NCBI RefSeq assembly: GCF_021155765.1
Contig: NC_060112.1
Coordinates: 23,772,501-23,836,500, forward strand
Origin: Diprion similis
Lineage: Eukaryota; Arthropoda; Insecta; Hymenoptera; Diprionidae
DNA length: 64,000 bases
Reading direction: 5' to 3'
Under the pieces are notes generated by a model. That model was not told the origin of the DNA, ran no database searches, and saw nothing but the letters and a program-made list of their open reading frames with translations. The position numbers were made by a program, and so were the translations under genes. Numbering within the stretch: the stretch's first letter is position 1; the number at the start of each line of letters is the position of its first letter. This document shows positions 38,701 through 48,533 of the stretch, one piece after another.

Positions 38701-40121
38701 GGATATTATTTTTTTTTCTTTTCTATAAACTTGAAACCTACAGTATCAGAATGGGAGGTTCGTGGGCTGGCTCATGGCCAGTCTAAAGCCGCTTGTTTAC
38801 ACTACGGATTCTCGTCATGTGCCGGCATGTAAACGCACTATAACGCAGGTATGCAGGTACCAAAACAAAAACAGCTGCAACGGCAGGTAATGAGCTGGAA
38901 ATCTTGGCAAAAAACACAACGTATGCGGGCAAGCAATTGCTATACAGGGGGTCTGTAATACAGGTGCAGATGCGTTGAGATTACATATTGTAATGATGTG
39001 GAAGAGGATTTGTACGATACGCTGTATAAACATTGCTACAGATATTTTTTTTATCATCCATTGACTGTTTATTGAATCCGTTCTAAACGCCGGAGGTATA
39101 AATACCTTTCAAGTTCAATTTGTTATTTTGATTATTACGTAACTACGAAGACATATTTTTATTTTCCTTATTCTTTTATTCTCAGTGCCAGTGAAATGAT
39201 TGAGCAAAAACATACGGTTTCAAAACTTGGGCAAAAGTATAAAATCGTGCATAAGAAATCACCGAGCAACGTCCGTGAGCTGCATAATATTTCGAAACTA
39301 CTTCTAAACTGGTGTGTAGAGGGGAAACCGGGGGCAGAGTGGCCATGCATAAAACAGATCCAATTTTTTCGGACCCACTCCGAATGGCGAAGATCATCGC
39401 ATCGATCATTTCACGAATTTCGTTCATCTCCAAATAAACCTTACACGCTATACGGTGTATCGAAAACCGACGAATCTCCGAATTTATACGTATAATATAG
39501 ATACGTGGGAACGCATTTCAACCGCATAAATCGCGAAAAGTAATTATAACGTGTACCGGCTGTTAACTGGCGGCCAGTTCTCTTTCGCAATAGAAATTTA
39601 ATCCTCTCCTTGCATTCAAGTACATTAAGAATTCTATTCACGGAACGTTTTGTTAGTTAATTTGTTACTTTGGCGGGAATTCCGCATCGAGTCTTACCCA
39701 CATTTGAACGTCCTTCAAGGCGACGTCCTCCTTTATATTAAATTAGCCAACGATGAGCCATCATCTGCGGTCAGATCATTACTGCAAAGAACGAATCGGT
39801 AGGTATACGCATGCATGATACGTAAAGTCGAGTTCCGTTCTTTCACTTTTATAAGAGGAATCATGAATACCGCTATGTATTGTACGTATGTACATACGAT
39901 CAGTCCTGCAGCACTGTTTGTACCGCGGAATCTGTGTGAACTTACAAGCACCATTATACATCTATACTGAAAACACGTATCTACAACTATAGCTATATGT
40001 ACGTTACAGCTGTCGTACGTTCTTCGTAAAGTAGCGGTAGAATATCCATAGTCTTAAGTTTGTAAATCTTGTTCTCTTCTTACCTGCAGCAGATGATTAA
40101 TTAATATCTCTTATGAGGCTG

Positions 40122-40335
40122 ATGAAGTTAGTATAACGTTAAGGTAACGAAACATGATCAGGGAAAAATCGATATTGCGCAATTTTAAAATAATTTTCAA
40201 TATGTCAGTTTTTCAAAATAAAAGTATCTTTTGTTTATCTAAATATTTTACTAAATTTCAGACATTCCTAAAGGTGCGAAGTAACGATTTTTCCTAAACA
40301 AGCACCGTTATATACCGTAACGTTACTAACTTCAT
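40122..40335. mobile_element. MITE-like terminal-inverted-repeat element, copy B
   Basis: The left end is ATGAAGTTAGTATAACGTTA (40122-40141). The right end (40318-40335) is the reverse complement of ATGAAGTTAGTAACGTTA. The length is 214 bp. It shares its ends and the internal TTTCAGACATTCCT block with copy A at 23508-23714, in the same orientation. There is no coding capacity. Confidence 0.75.
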
Positions 40336-41026
40336 GCTCGTTATCTCTTTACCTGTTTCCCTCCTGACGATGACTTCTACGTATAGCTAATTCTTTCTCC
40401 ATCTCTTTCGCTTGCCAAATCGCAATATATTTCATCTGTACATATTTTACACTCTCGCCGAGCCAGTTAGATCTTGAATCTACGTTCTTCTACAGCAGTA
40501 ATTATATTTCAAAGTCCCGTTTTTTTCCTTCGACGTTTTCTACCTTCGGCGCGGGAAGATCAGTTAATGTATGTATGTAGGTACATACATACACTCGACG
40601 GTATCCTACATTCTTTTAGGACAGTGTACAGATCTCTGTATACCTGGGGTACGGGTAAAAATTCTAAATTGTCAAAATTCAGACTAACCGTTACTTCGTA
40701 GGTCAACATTCCTGCGGGATGAAACTCGGAATAATCAAAATTCCGAATATGATTCTTCGCCCTTTCGGAGCTTTGATTTCGAATATCGACCGGTTTCGAT
40801 TAGATGCCTAATCGGTTCTTCGACACTTCTGAATATGACATTCCGGAATTACTTACTATGCGGAAATTTGACAATTCGAACTAATGACATAATGGTCGAT
40901 GTCACGATCAGTCGCAATTTTGACCCCTGCACCCTATCAGGCCTGTTTGTATCAATACATTAATGACTATATCATCAGCTTTAATTGATACCTAAATCGA
41001 CATTTCCGTTTCTAGGTAACACCAAA

Positions 41027-44000
41027 ATGGGCTCTGAGGCTTGGGAATTGGAAAGGAGATATTCCGTTCCTGGAGCACTGGACACCAGGGGTCTGGAACC
41101 ACCAGCAAGCGAAGACCTACATGCTTGGTCCATTTACAGGTAACTTGAAAATTCATCTAACACGAATGAAACGTTTTCATTGTTGTTAAAAGTTCAGAAT
41201 TTGAATGTCAAGAGTGACTAGGTGGGTCGGAGAAAAATTGGAAACCGTCATTGAACCTCCGGAACTGGACATTATTTCTAAATAGCGGCGTATCTATTCC
41301 ATAAAACGATTTCTCTGACCAATTTTTTACTCATGTTATATAATTCACAGACATTTTTATACAATTAATGTATTTCATACATTATCCTCCATTCGTACCA
41401 TATTTTTCATTTGCTAATTATACCGACCCGGAATCAATTCGTTTTACAGGCAGAACCTCAATTCTGACTTCACTGACTCTGCGTTGGGTTCAGCCGAGAA
41501 ATCACCGTTACCATACGGGAATTTTCAACTGAGAGATTCGACGGTCCAAAGCATCCTGAGGCATCCACGATATGGACCCAAGAGTCCCTTGGCCAATAAC
41601 TCTTTCACGTATTTGAAATTCGGATTGCCAAGGGTACTGCCACCCTCCAGAATCCGCGACGGCTCCAGCGGCTATGATTCCAGCGAAGAGGGTCGCAGAG
41701 TGCCTCTCCATGGAGGTGGGGCCCATGCGAGTGCGATGCGATCAGCCAGGAGCGATCCAGATTTTAGACAAGTTCACGCGGTGCCCAGAGATCAGACTAG
41801 CTCTCAACTCAACGTCAGAGAGAGTGCGAGGCTCAGGAGTGCCAGCGAGGCTAATCTGTTGAACACTTATAGACCAAGCCGAAGGCACAGCATGGCGCCA
41901 ACCGAGCCTGGATACAGCCACCACGGTGCTCTAAGCTTTGAAAATTTCCCAATGCAAGTTAGACCTTCTGCGATACCCCTGCAGCATCCACACTTGCAAT
42001 TTCGAGGTGTCGAGGCTTCTGGATCCAATGGATTACCCTTGTTAAGGGGTATATCTTTGGAGGCGGGGGCTAACGAAGTGATGGCTGTGATGGCCACAAC
42101 AGAAAGGGAGGGAACCCTTATAATGGAAACTATTTCTGGTCGAAGGAGAATTAAACGTGGAGATATTTTGTTGAACGGAAGGTCAATGTCTGCTTCTTTG
42201 CTGAGGTATTGTTTTTGTTTACGATAAAAATCATTTCTCAGCGATAAGTATACCGGACAGGTGACAATTTTTATATGTTTTCGTCTACTTAAAGGTCTCG
42301 TGTTGCTTATCTTTCTGCGGAGAGTACCCTCAGTCCAGGTCTTACGGCGGAGCAAACACTCAGCTTTTATTTAAGGCTCAGAGGAGGATCGGGATCATCG
42401 TCTATGGAATCAGATGCAATACTGCAAGAGCTTGGCTTGGAAGCAACAAAACACTGTCTTGTGAACACCTTGACGACATCAGAGGTCCGGAGGCTTGCAT
42501 TGGCGTGTCGACTGCTCCAAAATTCCCACGTTCTTGCCTTGGACAGACCAACTCATGGTCTGGATATTTTTGATGCATTTTTTCTGGTCGAATACTTGAG
42601 GCAGTGGGCTAGCCGAGGACAAAGACTCGTCATTTTAACCCTCCATCCACCAACGTACGAAATATTAACTATGGTGTCAAGGGTTGCACTTACTTCTGGG
42701 GGTAGGATCATGTACACTGGCCCTAGAAGAGACATGCTGCCCTATTTTGCCCTCGCCGAATTCCCTTGCCCTCCGTTCAAGAATCCTTCGGACTATTATC
42801 GTAAGTAATATTGAAGACTGAGATGCATCAACGATGTATAGAACTTCATTTCTCCGTTTACGCTGTAGTTACGGATCGTAAAGTTAAATCGAAACATTTT
42901 TTCTTGAAGTTGACTTGGTCACATTGGATGACTTGTCGGCGGAAGCAATGCTGGAATCATCACAAAGAATAGATCATCTAGCAGAATTGGCAAGAGTGAG
43001 ATTGCCGGGCATAAGTGATTGCGGGCCTCCTGGGCCGTTGCCTCCCTCAATATCAAGTGCAAATCTATTCGTACAAATCTACGTTCTCTTACTGAAGACC
43101 TTGATATACAGCCAACCTGGAGCGTTGGCCAGAATTTTGCAAAAAATTCTGTTTGCTGCTTCCCTTAGTATAATCCTGGGTGCAGTGTTTTGGGATGTAT
43201 CTGGTGATACTAATTTATATTTAAGAGACAGAATTGGACTGCATTACGCTAGTTTCGGAATACTGTGTTGGCCACTCAATCTCATAGCTATCATTGATGT
43301 TTATAAGGCCAGACTAAGTGTAGAAAGAGACATCAGAGATGGACTATACGGGAGATTTGTCTACATTTTTGTAGAGGTAAGAATTTTCCGTTCATCTACC
43401 CAAATACAAATATCTATTGTTAATGTTTTTGTTTTTTTACTGGAAACTGAATATGTCCGGTTTTGACTTGACTGCTCACTTTACTAAACACGATTAGCGT
43501 GTGTTTTTACGAGGAATTCTTTTTGTTGCAGTTGCTGTGCAGTATACCAACATGGTGTGTAATTTTTCTGATATATTTAGCACCGGCTTTTGCAATGTCA
43601 GGCTTACATTTAACTCCGGAGGAAAACTTATCAACATTGTGGAATTACCTGGCCATTGGCTTGCTGTACTTGATGTTCCAGCATTTAATTTGTGTCTTAT
43701 TCGCTCATATTTGTAAATGGTCTGGCTTGGCGGCCCTTTGTTCGGGATTAGTTATTGGTGAATTGACTTTAGCCGGAGGTGTAACATTACATTTAGATAA
43801 TTTCCCGTGGTGGTATAGACAGTGGAGTCCCATGGAATGGGTTCTGTCGATATTACTTCCCGAAGTTCACGGACCTTGCAAAGCAAAGCAAGTTCTACGT
43901 CAAGATATAATCTTTCAAGCAACCTGCGAAACGCCCGATGGCCTTGTGACTTTGCAAGAGGTTGGTCTTGATAAAATTAAGCCACATTCTATTTTGTGGC

Positions 44001-44104
44001 TGGGTATAGCCACGGCAGTGTTGGTTATCCTAATTGTAATCGGGTTTTTATCCTTCAAATATGCAACGCCGAAGCGACCGAGAAGCGCACCAAATAAACC
44101 GTAA
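41027..44104 (+). CDS. Abcg8: ABC half transporter, G family, ABCG8-like, with degenerate nucleotide-binding domain
   Basis: Exons 41027-41139, 41450-42205, 42295-42800, 42910-43376, 43532-44104; 804 residues. A Ser/Arg/Pro-rich N-terminal extension of about 220 residues precedes the nucleotide-binding domain. The P-loop region (near 249-262) reads MAVMATTEREGTLI, without GxxGxGK. The signature region reads TTSEVRRLAL (about 350-359). Walker B reads VLALDRPTHGLD, with Arg (374) where the catalytic Glu belongs. After that the match to ABCG8 is good: PCPPFKNPSDYYLDLVTLD, the helices around ILGAVFWDV and RIGLHYASFGILCW, IRDGLYGRF, and a final helix LGIATAVLVILIVIGFLSF. The likely role is to form a heterodimer with the adjacent ABCG5-like protein; the substrate is unknown, and sterol or lipid is inferred from the family. 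The stop codon overlaps a GTAAGT, so an alternative longer C-terminus is possible though not supported. Confidence 0.88.
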
Positions 44105-47045
44105 GTTTTTTTACTTACACTTGTCGGGTAATGATTCTTACATGAGTTTCCGCAAACAGCAGCTAGTGTTACACCTTACCAAATTAATTCGATTTACTGA
44201 TCAACACTCAACAAAATCTATCATTTTATGTCGACAATAAGCGTATCGAGTGTCATGGAAATCATATGTTGCGCTATTTACTGTCAAGTGACTTATGCTA
44301 TGGTTGACAAACTCATGTAGTATAAAATATAGTTTTTACGTTTTCATACAATTTATTTTAAACTTATCTTGGAGATGTCTATGCTTCTGTGACTCTTTAA
44401 AGCCAAGAGCTTTAGAAACTTGCAGAATAGACATCTAATAGATTGGAAATGATACTAAATGTGTTAATAATTATTGTATTAGTTAATATTATAAACTTCA
44501 ATGAAGTTTACCGAAACGAGCAACCCAGTTATAAAAGAAAGAGAGCATGATATACTTTTTCTGGAATAAAACCACTTCCAATAAATATTAGTTTGTTATT
44601 TCATTTGATTTAACAGAACCTAATTGTCAATTGCTGATCTTTGGCTAACAAGAAGTTGTCCATCACCTAAGTGATATTACAACGTATTAGAACAGACTAG
44701 AGATGGACAGAGCTCGCAAAAAAAATTACCATCAAACTGTAAGTTCTTATCTGTTTCATAAATTCCAACAGTTGGCTTTGACTTATAACTTGCGTGAAAC
44801 ACATGTCAATTTACTTTAATATCAGTAGAATGAAAAAAGGAGAAATTCTTCATATCTAATCATGTTTCAAGGCTTAGCTCACCATTTTTGACATGAGTTA
44901 GTAACTAATGAATGAATGGCTTTCAACTTTTGATAAATCGTATTTCTTATCAGCTGATGAATAAGTTCCGTCACGTATGTCGCATGTATTGCTATTACTT
45001 CACAGTTACTGTGTCTTGAATGAAATAATCAAACTGTCTTCTCATTATTTGATTAACGTTACTAGATATGTTCAGGTCGAGGGGACGATTGGTATTTTTA
45101 ATCACATATGAGGAGGGCGTTGTATACTTAAGTTGGTTCAATTATTATCACGGTAACTATAAATACATAAATAGTTGCGTGAACAGCTATAAGAACATAT
45201 TTCATGCCGTAAAAATCTTTTCCTAATAAGCATCTATACTCTTCTTAAGTGTGCAAATTGTTTCATATCTTCTAGCCCTTTGAACTCTTGTTCTTTATAG
45301 CAATTAAGACAAATTAAACTTTTATTGAACCCAATATATGTAATGCGCTTCAGCGGATGTTGTTAGACTTGCCTCTTCTGATCTTTGCACGTAAAGTGTT
45401 GTCAATTTTTTGTAGATCTTTAATAGTTAGTTTTGAATTATTGTGGAAGTCATGTTCACTATCATGGTGATCTCGAGCGAGTAGAGATACGTTTCTCAAT
45501 AATATTTCGAAATAGAATTGACATTTAAAAAAATTTTTTAGCTTACATAATGAGAAATCTGCGAAGTTGTTGGATAAATATTTATCACAGATTGGTTACC
45601 ATTTACATACTTGTCATCGAATTTTTACAGTAATTTTAGTTCACAACAGTTCAGTTCTGAGATTTTTAAAATTCATTTGTGCTTTACAATTCAAAAGCTT
45701 CAGTAGAGATTCTGTTTAAAATTCAACTCTGAACTTTGCTTTACTTTGCAGTTCAACCAATTAGAGCAATAAATTAGTGAAACTCAACAAAGATTAGAGT
45801 TCAACTAGGTTCATGCATGAGCTAAAATAATGGGCCATAATAGAAAAAATATCGGTTTTAAATTTTTTGAATAATAAGTAAATTTATTTGATCTGGAGTT
45901 CTATCCAAGCCAAGAAAAACGTAAATATTTACAGCATCATCCTCGTGAAAAAATACTTATCGGTACAAACTACGGCAGAACAAATGACCATAAATAGATA
46001 TAGCAAGTTAAGAAGGGAATTGTAATAGATGTAGATAAAACACACATTATCAGTCAATAAGAACATAAAAATGAAACATAGTGGCAAAAATTATGAAGTT
46101 GCAAGTTGAGGAGGAACAGCCTCTAATTATTAATGTCAAAACCAATTAAACTAGATTTTTCGGTAATTTTTTGCACGGCAAAAAATAGATCAGAAACATA
46201 GGTCCACAGTCACTCTTATTTTATCAATCCATAGCGTGAAAATCAGTAATGATTCCATATGACTCAGAGTTTTTCGCGCAGAGATTGTCAAATGCGATAT
46301 TTAAAGTATGTATTCTATGTAATCACAAAAGTAAAATTGTGACAGAAATTTTTTTTGTTTTTATAGTTATTTTGTATCACGAAAGTTATCAGTAACAACA
46401 AGTTTTCATCTATCGATCCAAAACATTTTAATCAAAGAATTACACAATTTATTAATATTCTTTGTATCGAAAGATTTTGCTGGAGATTAAAAATGGAACA
46501 GCTCTTTTTCTTTCATAAAGTTAATCTGTGTGAGAAAACTTCAGAATTATCATTATATTACAAACTTTTGAATAGAATACACGATATAAGTATAAAAACT
46601 TTTTTTTCTGTCTTGTCAAATTCAACTTTTCTCAAGATCCATAATTTGACATTTACATCTAACTTCTATACCTCATTTGAAAAGCATTACGCTTTAACAG
46701 ATTAATTACAGATTTTTAACAAAAGTACCAAAAAATGTGTACGACTAATAGCTTGCAATTCATGCATGTATTTTTCATATAATTTAAAATACATCGAATT
46801 AAAGAAGAATCTTTGGTTGCATTTGACATTTTTAACTTATTAGTTGCTGAAGAATATATGTGAGATGAAGCTATACGTCAGTAGTAATGGATGCACATAG
46901 GTTTATTAGGTATACTAGTAATGACTCACAGGTTTTCTTATGAATAATATAATAGCCATTTGGTACAAGCGCGATATGAAAAATTTATTTGTACGTGCAT
47001 CTTCTTTTTCTTCTTTCAAATATCAACATCAGTGTTTCTCTTACT
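44105..47045. other. Convergent intergenic region, ABCG8-like and the unknown gene
   Basis: About 2.9 kb, highly AT-rich, with no supportable exon. A minus-strand AATAAA (TTTATT at 46984-46989) lies 57-62 bases past the stop of the unknown gene and is its probable polyadenylation signal. Confidence 0.5.
46984..46989 (-). promoter_or_regulatory. Probable polyadenylation signal of the intronless gene
   Basis: AATAAA on the minus strand, 57-62 bases beyond the stop codon at 47046. Together with the intact frame, it suggests a complete transcription unit. Confidence 0.4.
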
Positions 47046-48533
47046 TCACTTGGAAAGCGCATGTTTATCAAGGAATAAGTGTTGCAATAGCCACTTGTCG
47101 GCAGCTCCCGTAACCCACATAGATTGATTTGATTCGTGGATACTGCCCCAGGTGTACACTTCATTACGTGTGTGAATCCAGGATTCAGGAACCTCTTTGT
47201 AGTTGTTATAATCGTAGCAGGACCAAGAGTGTTTATTATTGATCGGTTCCTTTGGCATTCGATATCCAGTAATAGCAGCACCTGTTGCCAAATTATCGGC
47301 GACCTTCATTGTCGAAAACACCGATATTTTTCCTTCGCAGTACATGGTGTATCTATCAAACTCATGGGGCTTATTATCATGAAATTTTTTTATACAGAGT
47401 CCCTGAACTATGGATCCTGTCATCGGTATACAATTAGCCAACTCAAATCTTGTTCGGCCACCAAAAAACTTATTCAATTCGAGATTTTGGGGAACCGGCT
47501 GAGGGGTTAATTCTTTTGAATTGCTCGAAGGTAAAGCTGTAAGTGCAAAATGGAATGGTACAGGTTTGGTGGTAGTAGACTCTTTAGTCAAAACCTCAGT
47601 ACTTGAGGGTGATTGTACTCTGCTTTTTTTGATCATTCTGTCTGTGCTAGATGGAGTAGACATTCCAGATGTTCCAAATTGGAAGGTATGCGACGAAGTG
47701 AAATGACATTCGGGACGTTTGTATGAACAAAAGTATTCACTGATCGTTGCTAGCAATTTGCAGCTGTTGAGGAAGAACTTAGACAAGTCATCTTGTGAGT
47801 GATCATTCTCTATCTCTAAGGTTTTCAGTAATCCCAGCTGACCATCCGTCAAACACTGGGCTGGAGACCAACCCAAAAGATTCCTTGTTGGCATAGGAAC
47901 CTGATTTTCATTAACCTCGAAATCAGGACGTAGGCGTTGGGGTAAATCCCAAACAGGATCGCCAGAAGAACTAGTATGCTTGAGATCGGCTAAAATGCGC
48001 AGAGCTGCAATCCCTGGAGCAGGGAATGCTTCATACAAAAAATGCGTTTTGTCGGTTATTTTTCCAAAGGCACCGGTAGCCAAATCAAATGTTGCGCTAG
48101 TCACAGTCAAAGGCAGTTGAAATCGCATTTCACCCAAGTAGGGATGGCGGAAATTTCCAATCCCTCGCAAGTATATTTCAAGCGGTCTGGGAGTCCTTGT
48201 CAAATATTGATCGAAGTGAGAAAGCTTGTCCAGAAATGGTGATAATCTGACCAAATGGAGAGGTAAAAACTGTCGAAGTCTTTGCCACAGTAACATAACT
48301 GCGTAATATTGAAATGCTGACTCAGAAATTTCGTCTTTGAACTTTGAATTTCCAACACATAATACCTCGTACAAGTGTGCGCATAGAGAAATGTAGCTGT
48401 CTGTTGTGATTGTGAAATATTCTGCAAACATGCTGGCCGTTAAAGATAGGTTGTTACCCGGAATTAAAAAATATGAATCAAGAGGATCCGTCGATGGTTT
48501 ACACTCCGTAGTTTCATCTTTGGAAGCATCCAT
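47046..48533 (-). CDS. Unrecognised intronless gene; possible domesticated partiti-like virus capsid protein
   Basis: A single uninterrupted frame of 495 codons starts at the ATG at 48531-48533. The open frame runs about ten codons further upstream, without another ATG. I do not recognise it as a standard insect family. Visible are a polar N-terminus, a helical region rich in aromatics (residues about 35-100, including YYAVMLLWQRLRQFL), then LEIYLRGIGNFRHPYLGEMR, FPAPGIAALRI, WDLPQRL and NLLGWSPAQCL. A Ser/Thr-rich segment is near 285-330, and the C-terminal quarter is Trp/Tyr-rich. The spacing of these blocks recalls capsid proteins of partiti-like dsRNA viruses, copies of which are known in animal and plant genomes. 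This is from memory only. No transmembrane segment or signal peptide. Every other gene in the window has introns, so a retro-inserted or virus-derived origin fits. The frame is intact, so it is either under selection or recent. Confidence 0.75.
   Translation of the reverse strand: MDASKDETTECKPSTDPLDSYFLIPGNNLSLTASMFAEYFTITTDSYISLCAHLYEVLCVGNSKFKDEISESAFQYYAVMLLWQRLRQFLPLHLVRLSPFLDKLSHFDQYLTRTPRPLEIYLRGIGNFRHPYLGEMRFQLPLTVTSATFDLATGAFGKITDKTHFLYEAFPAPGIAALRILADLKHTSSSGDPVWDLPQRLRPDFEVNENQVPMPTRNLLGWSPAQCLTDGQLGLLKTLEIENDHSQDDLSKFFLNSCKLLATISEYFCSYKRPECHFTSSHTFQFGTSGMSTPSSTDRMIKKSRVQSPSSTEVLTKESTTTKPVPFHFALTALPSSNSKELTPQPVPQNLELNKFFGGRTRFELANCIPMTGSIVQGLCIKKFHDNKPHEFDRYTMYCEGKISVFSTMKVADNLATGAAITGYRMPKEPINNKHSWSCYDYNNYKEVPESWIHTRNEVYTWGSIHESNQSMWVTGAADKWLLQHLFLDKHALSK

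Larger units (their letters stand above)
34102..41015 (+). other. Long non-coding stretch, probable first intron of the ABCG8-like gene
   Basis: About 6.9 kb without a supportable exon. It is bounded on the left by a good donor (GTGAGT at 34102) and on the right by an acceptor (TTTCTAG ending 41015), 11 bases before the ABCG8-like ATG. It contains many short TACATA/TATA simple repeats, a tandem repeat of about 119 bp (38291-38700) and a MITE-like copy (40122-40335). Overlapping open frames on both strands at 37404-37637 are not convincing. It could equally contain an unrecognised non-coding RNA. Confidence 0.4.

Noticed and set aside
44101-44106. GTAAGT at the ABCG8-like stop codon as a donor to a further exon
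   Set aside because: The protein already ends just after the final membrane helix, as in the family, and no downstream exon was recognised.
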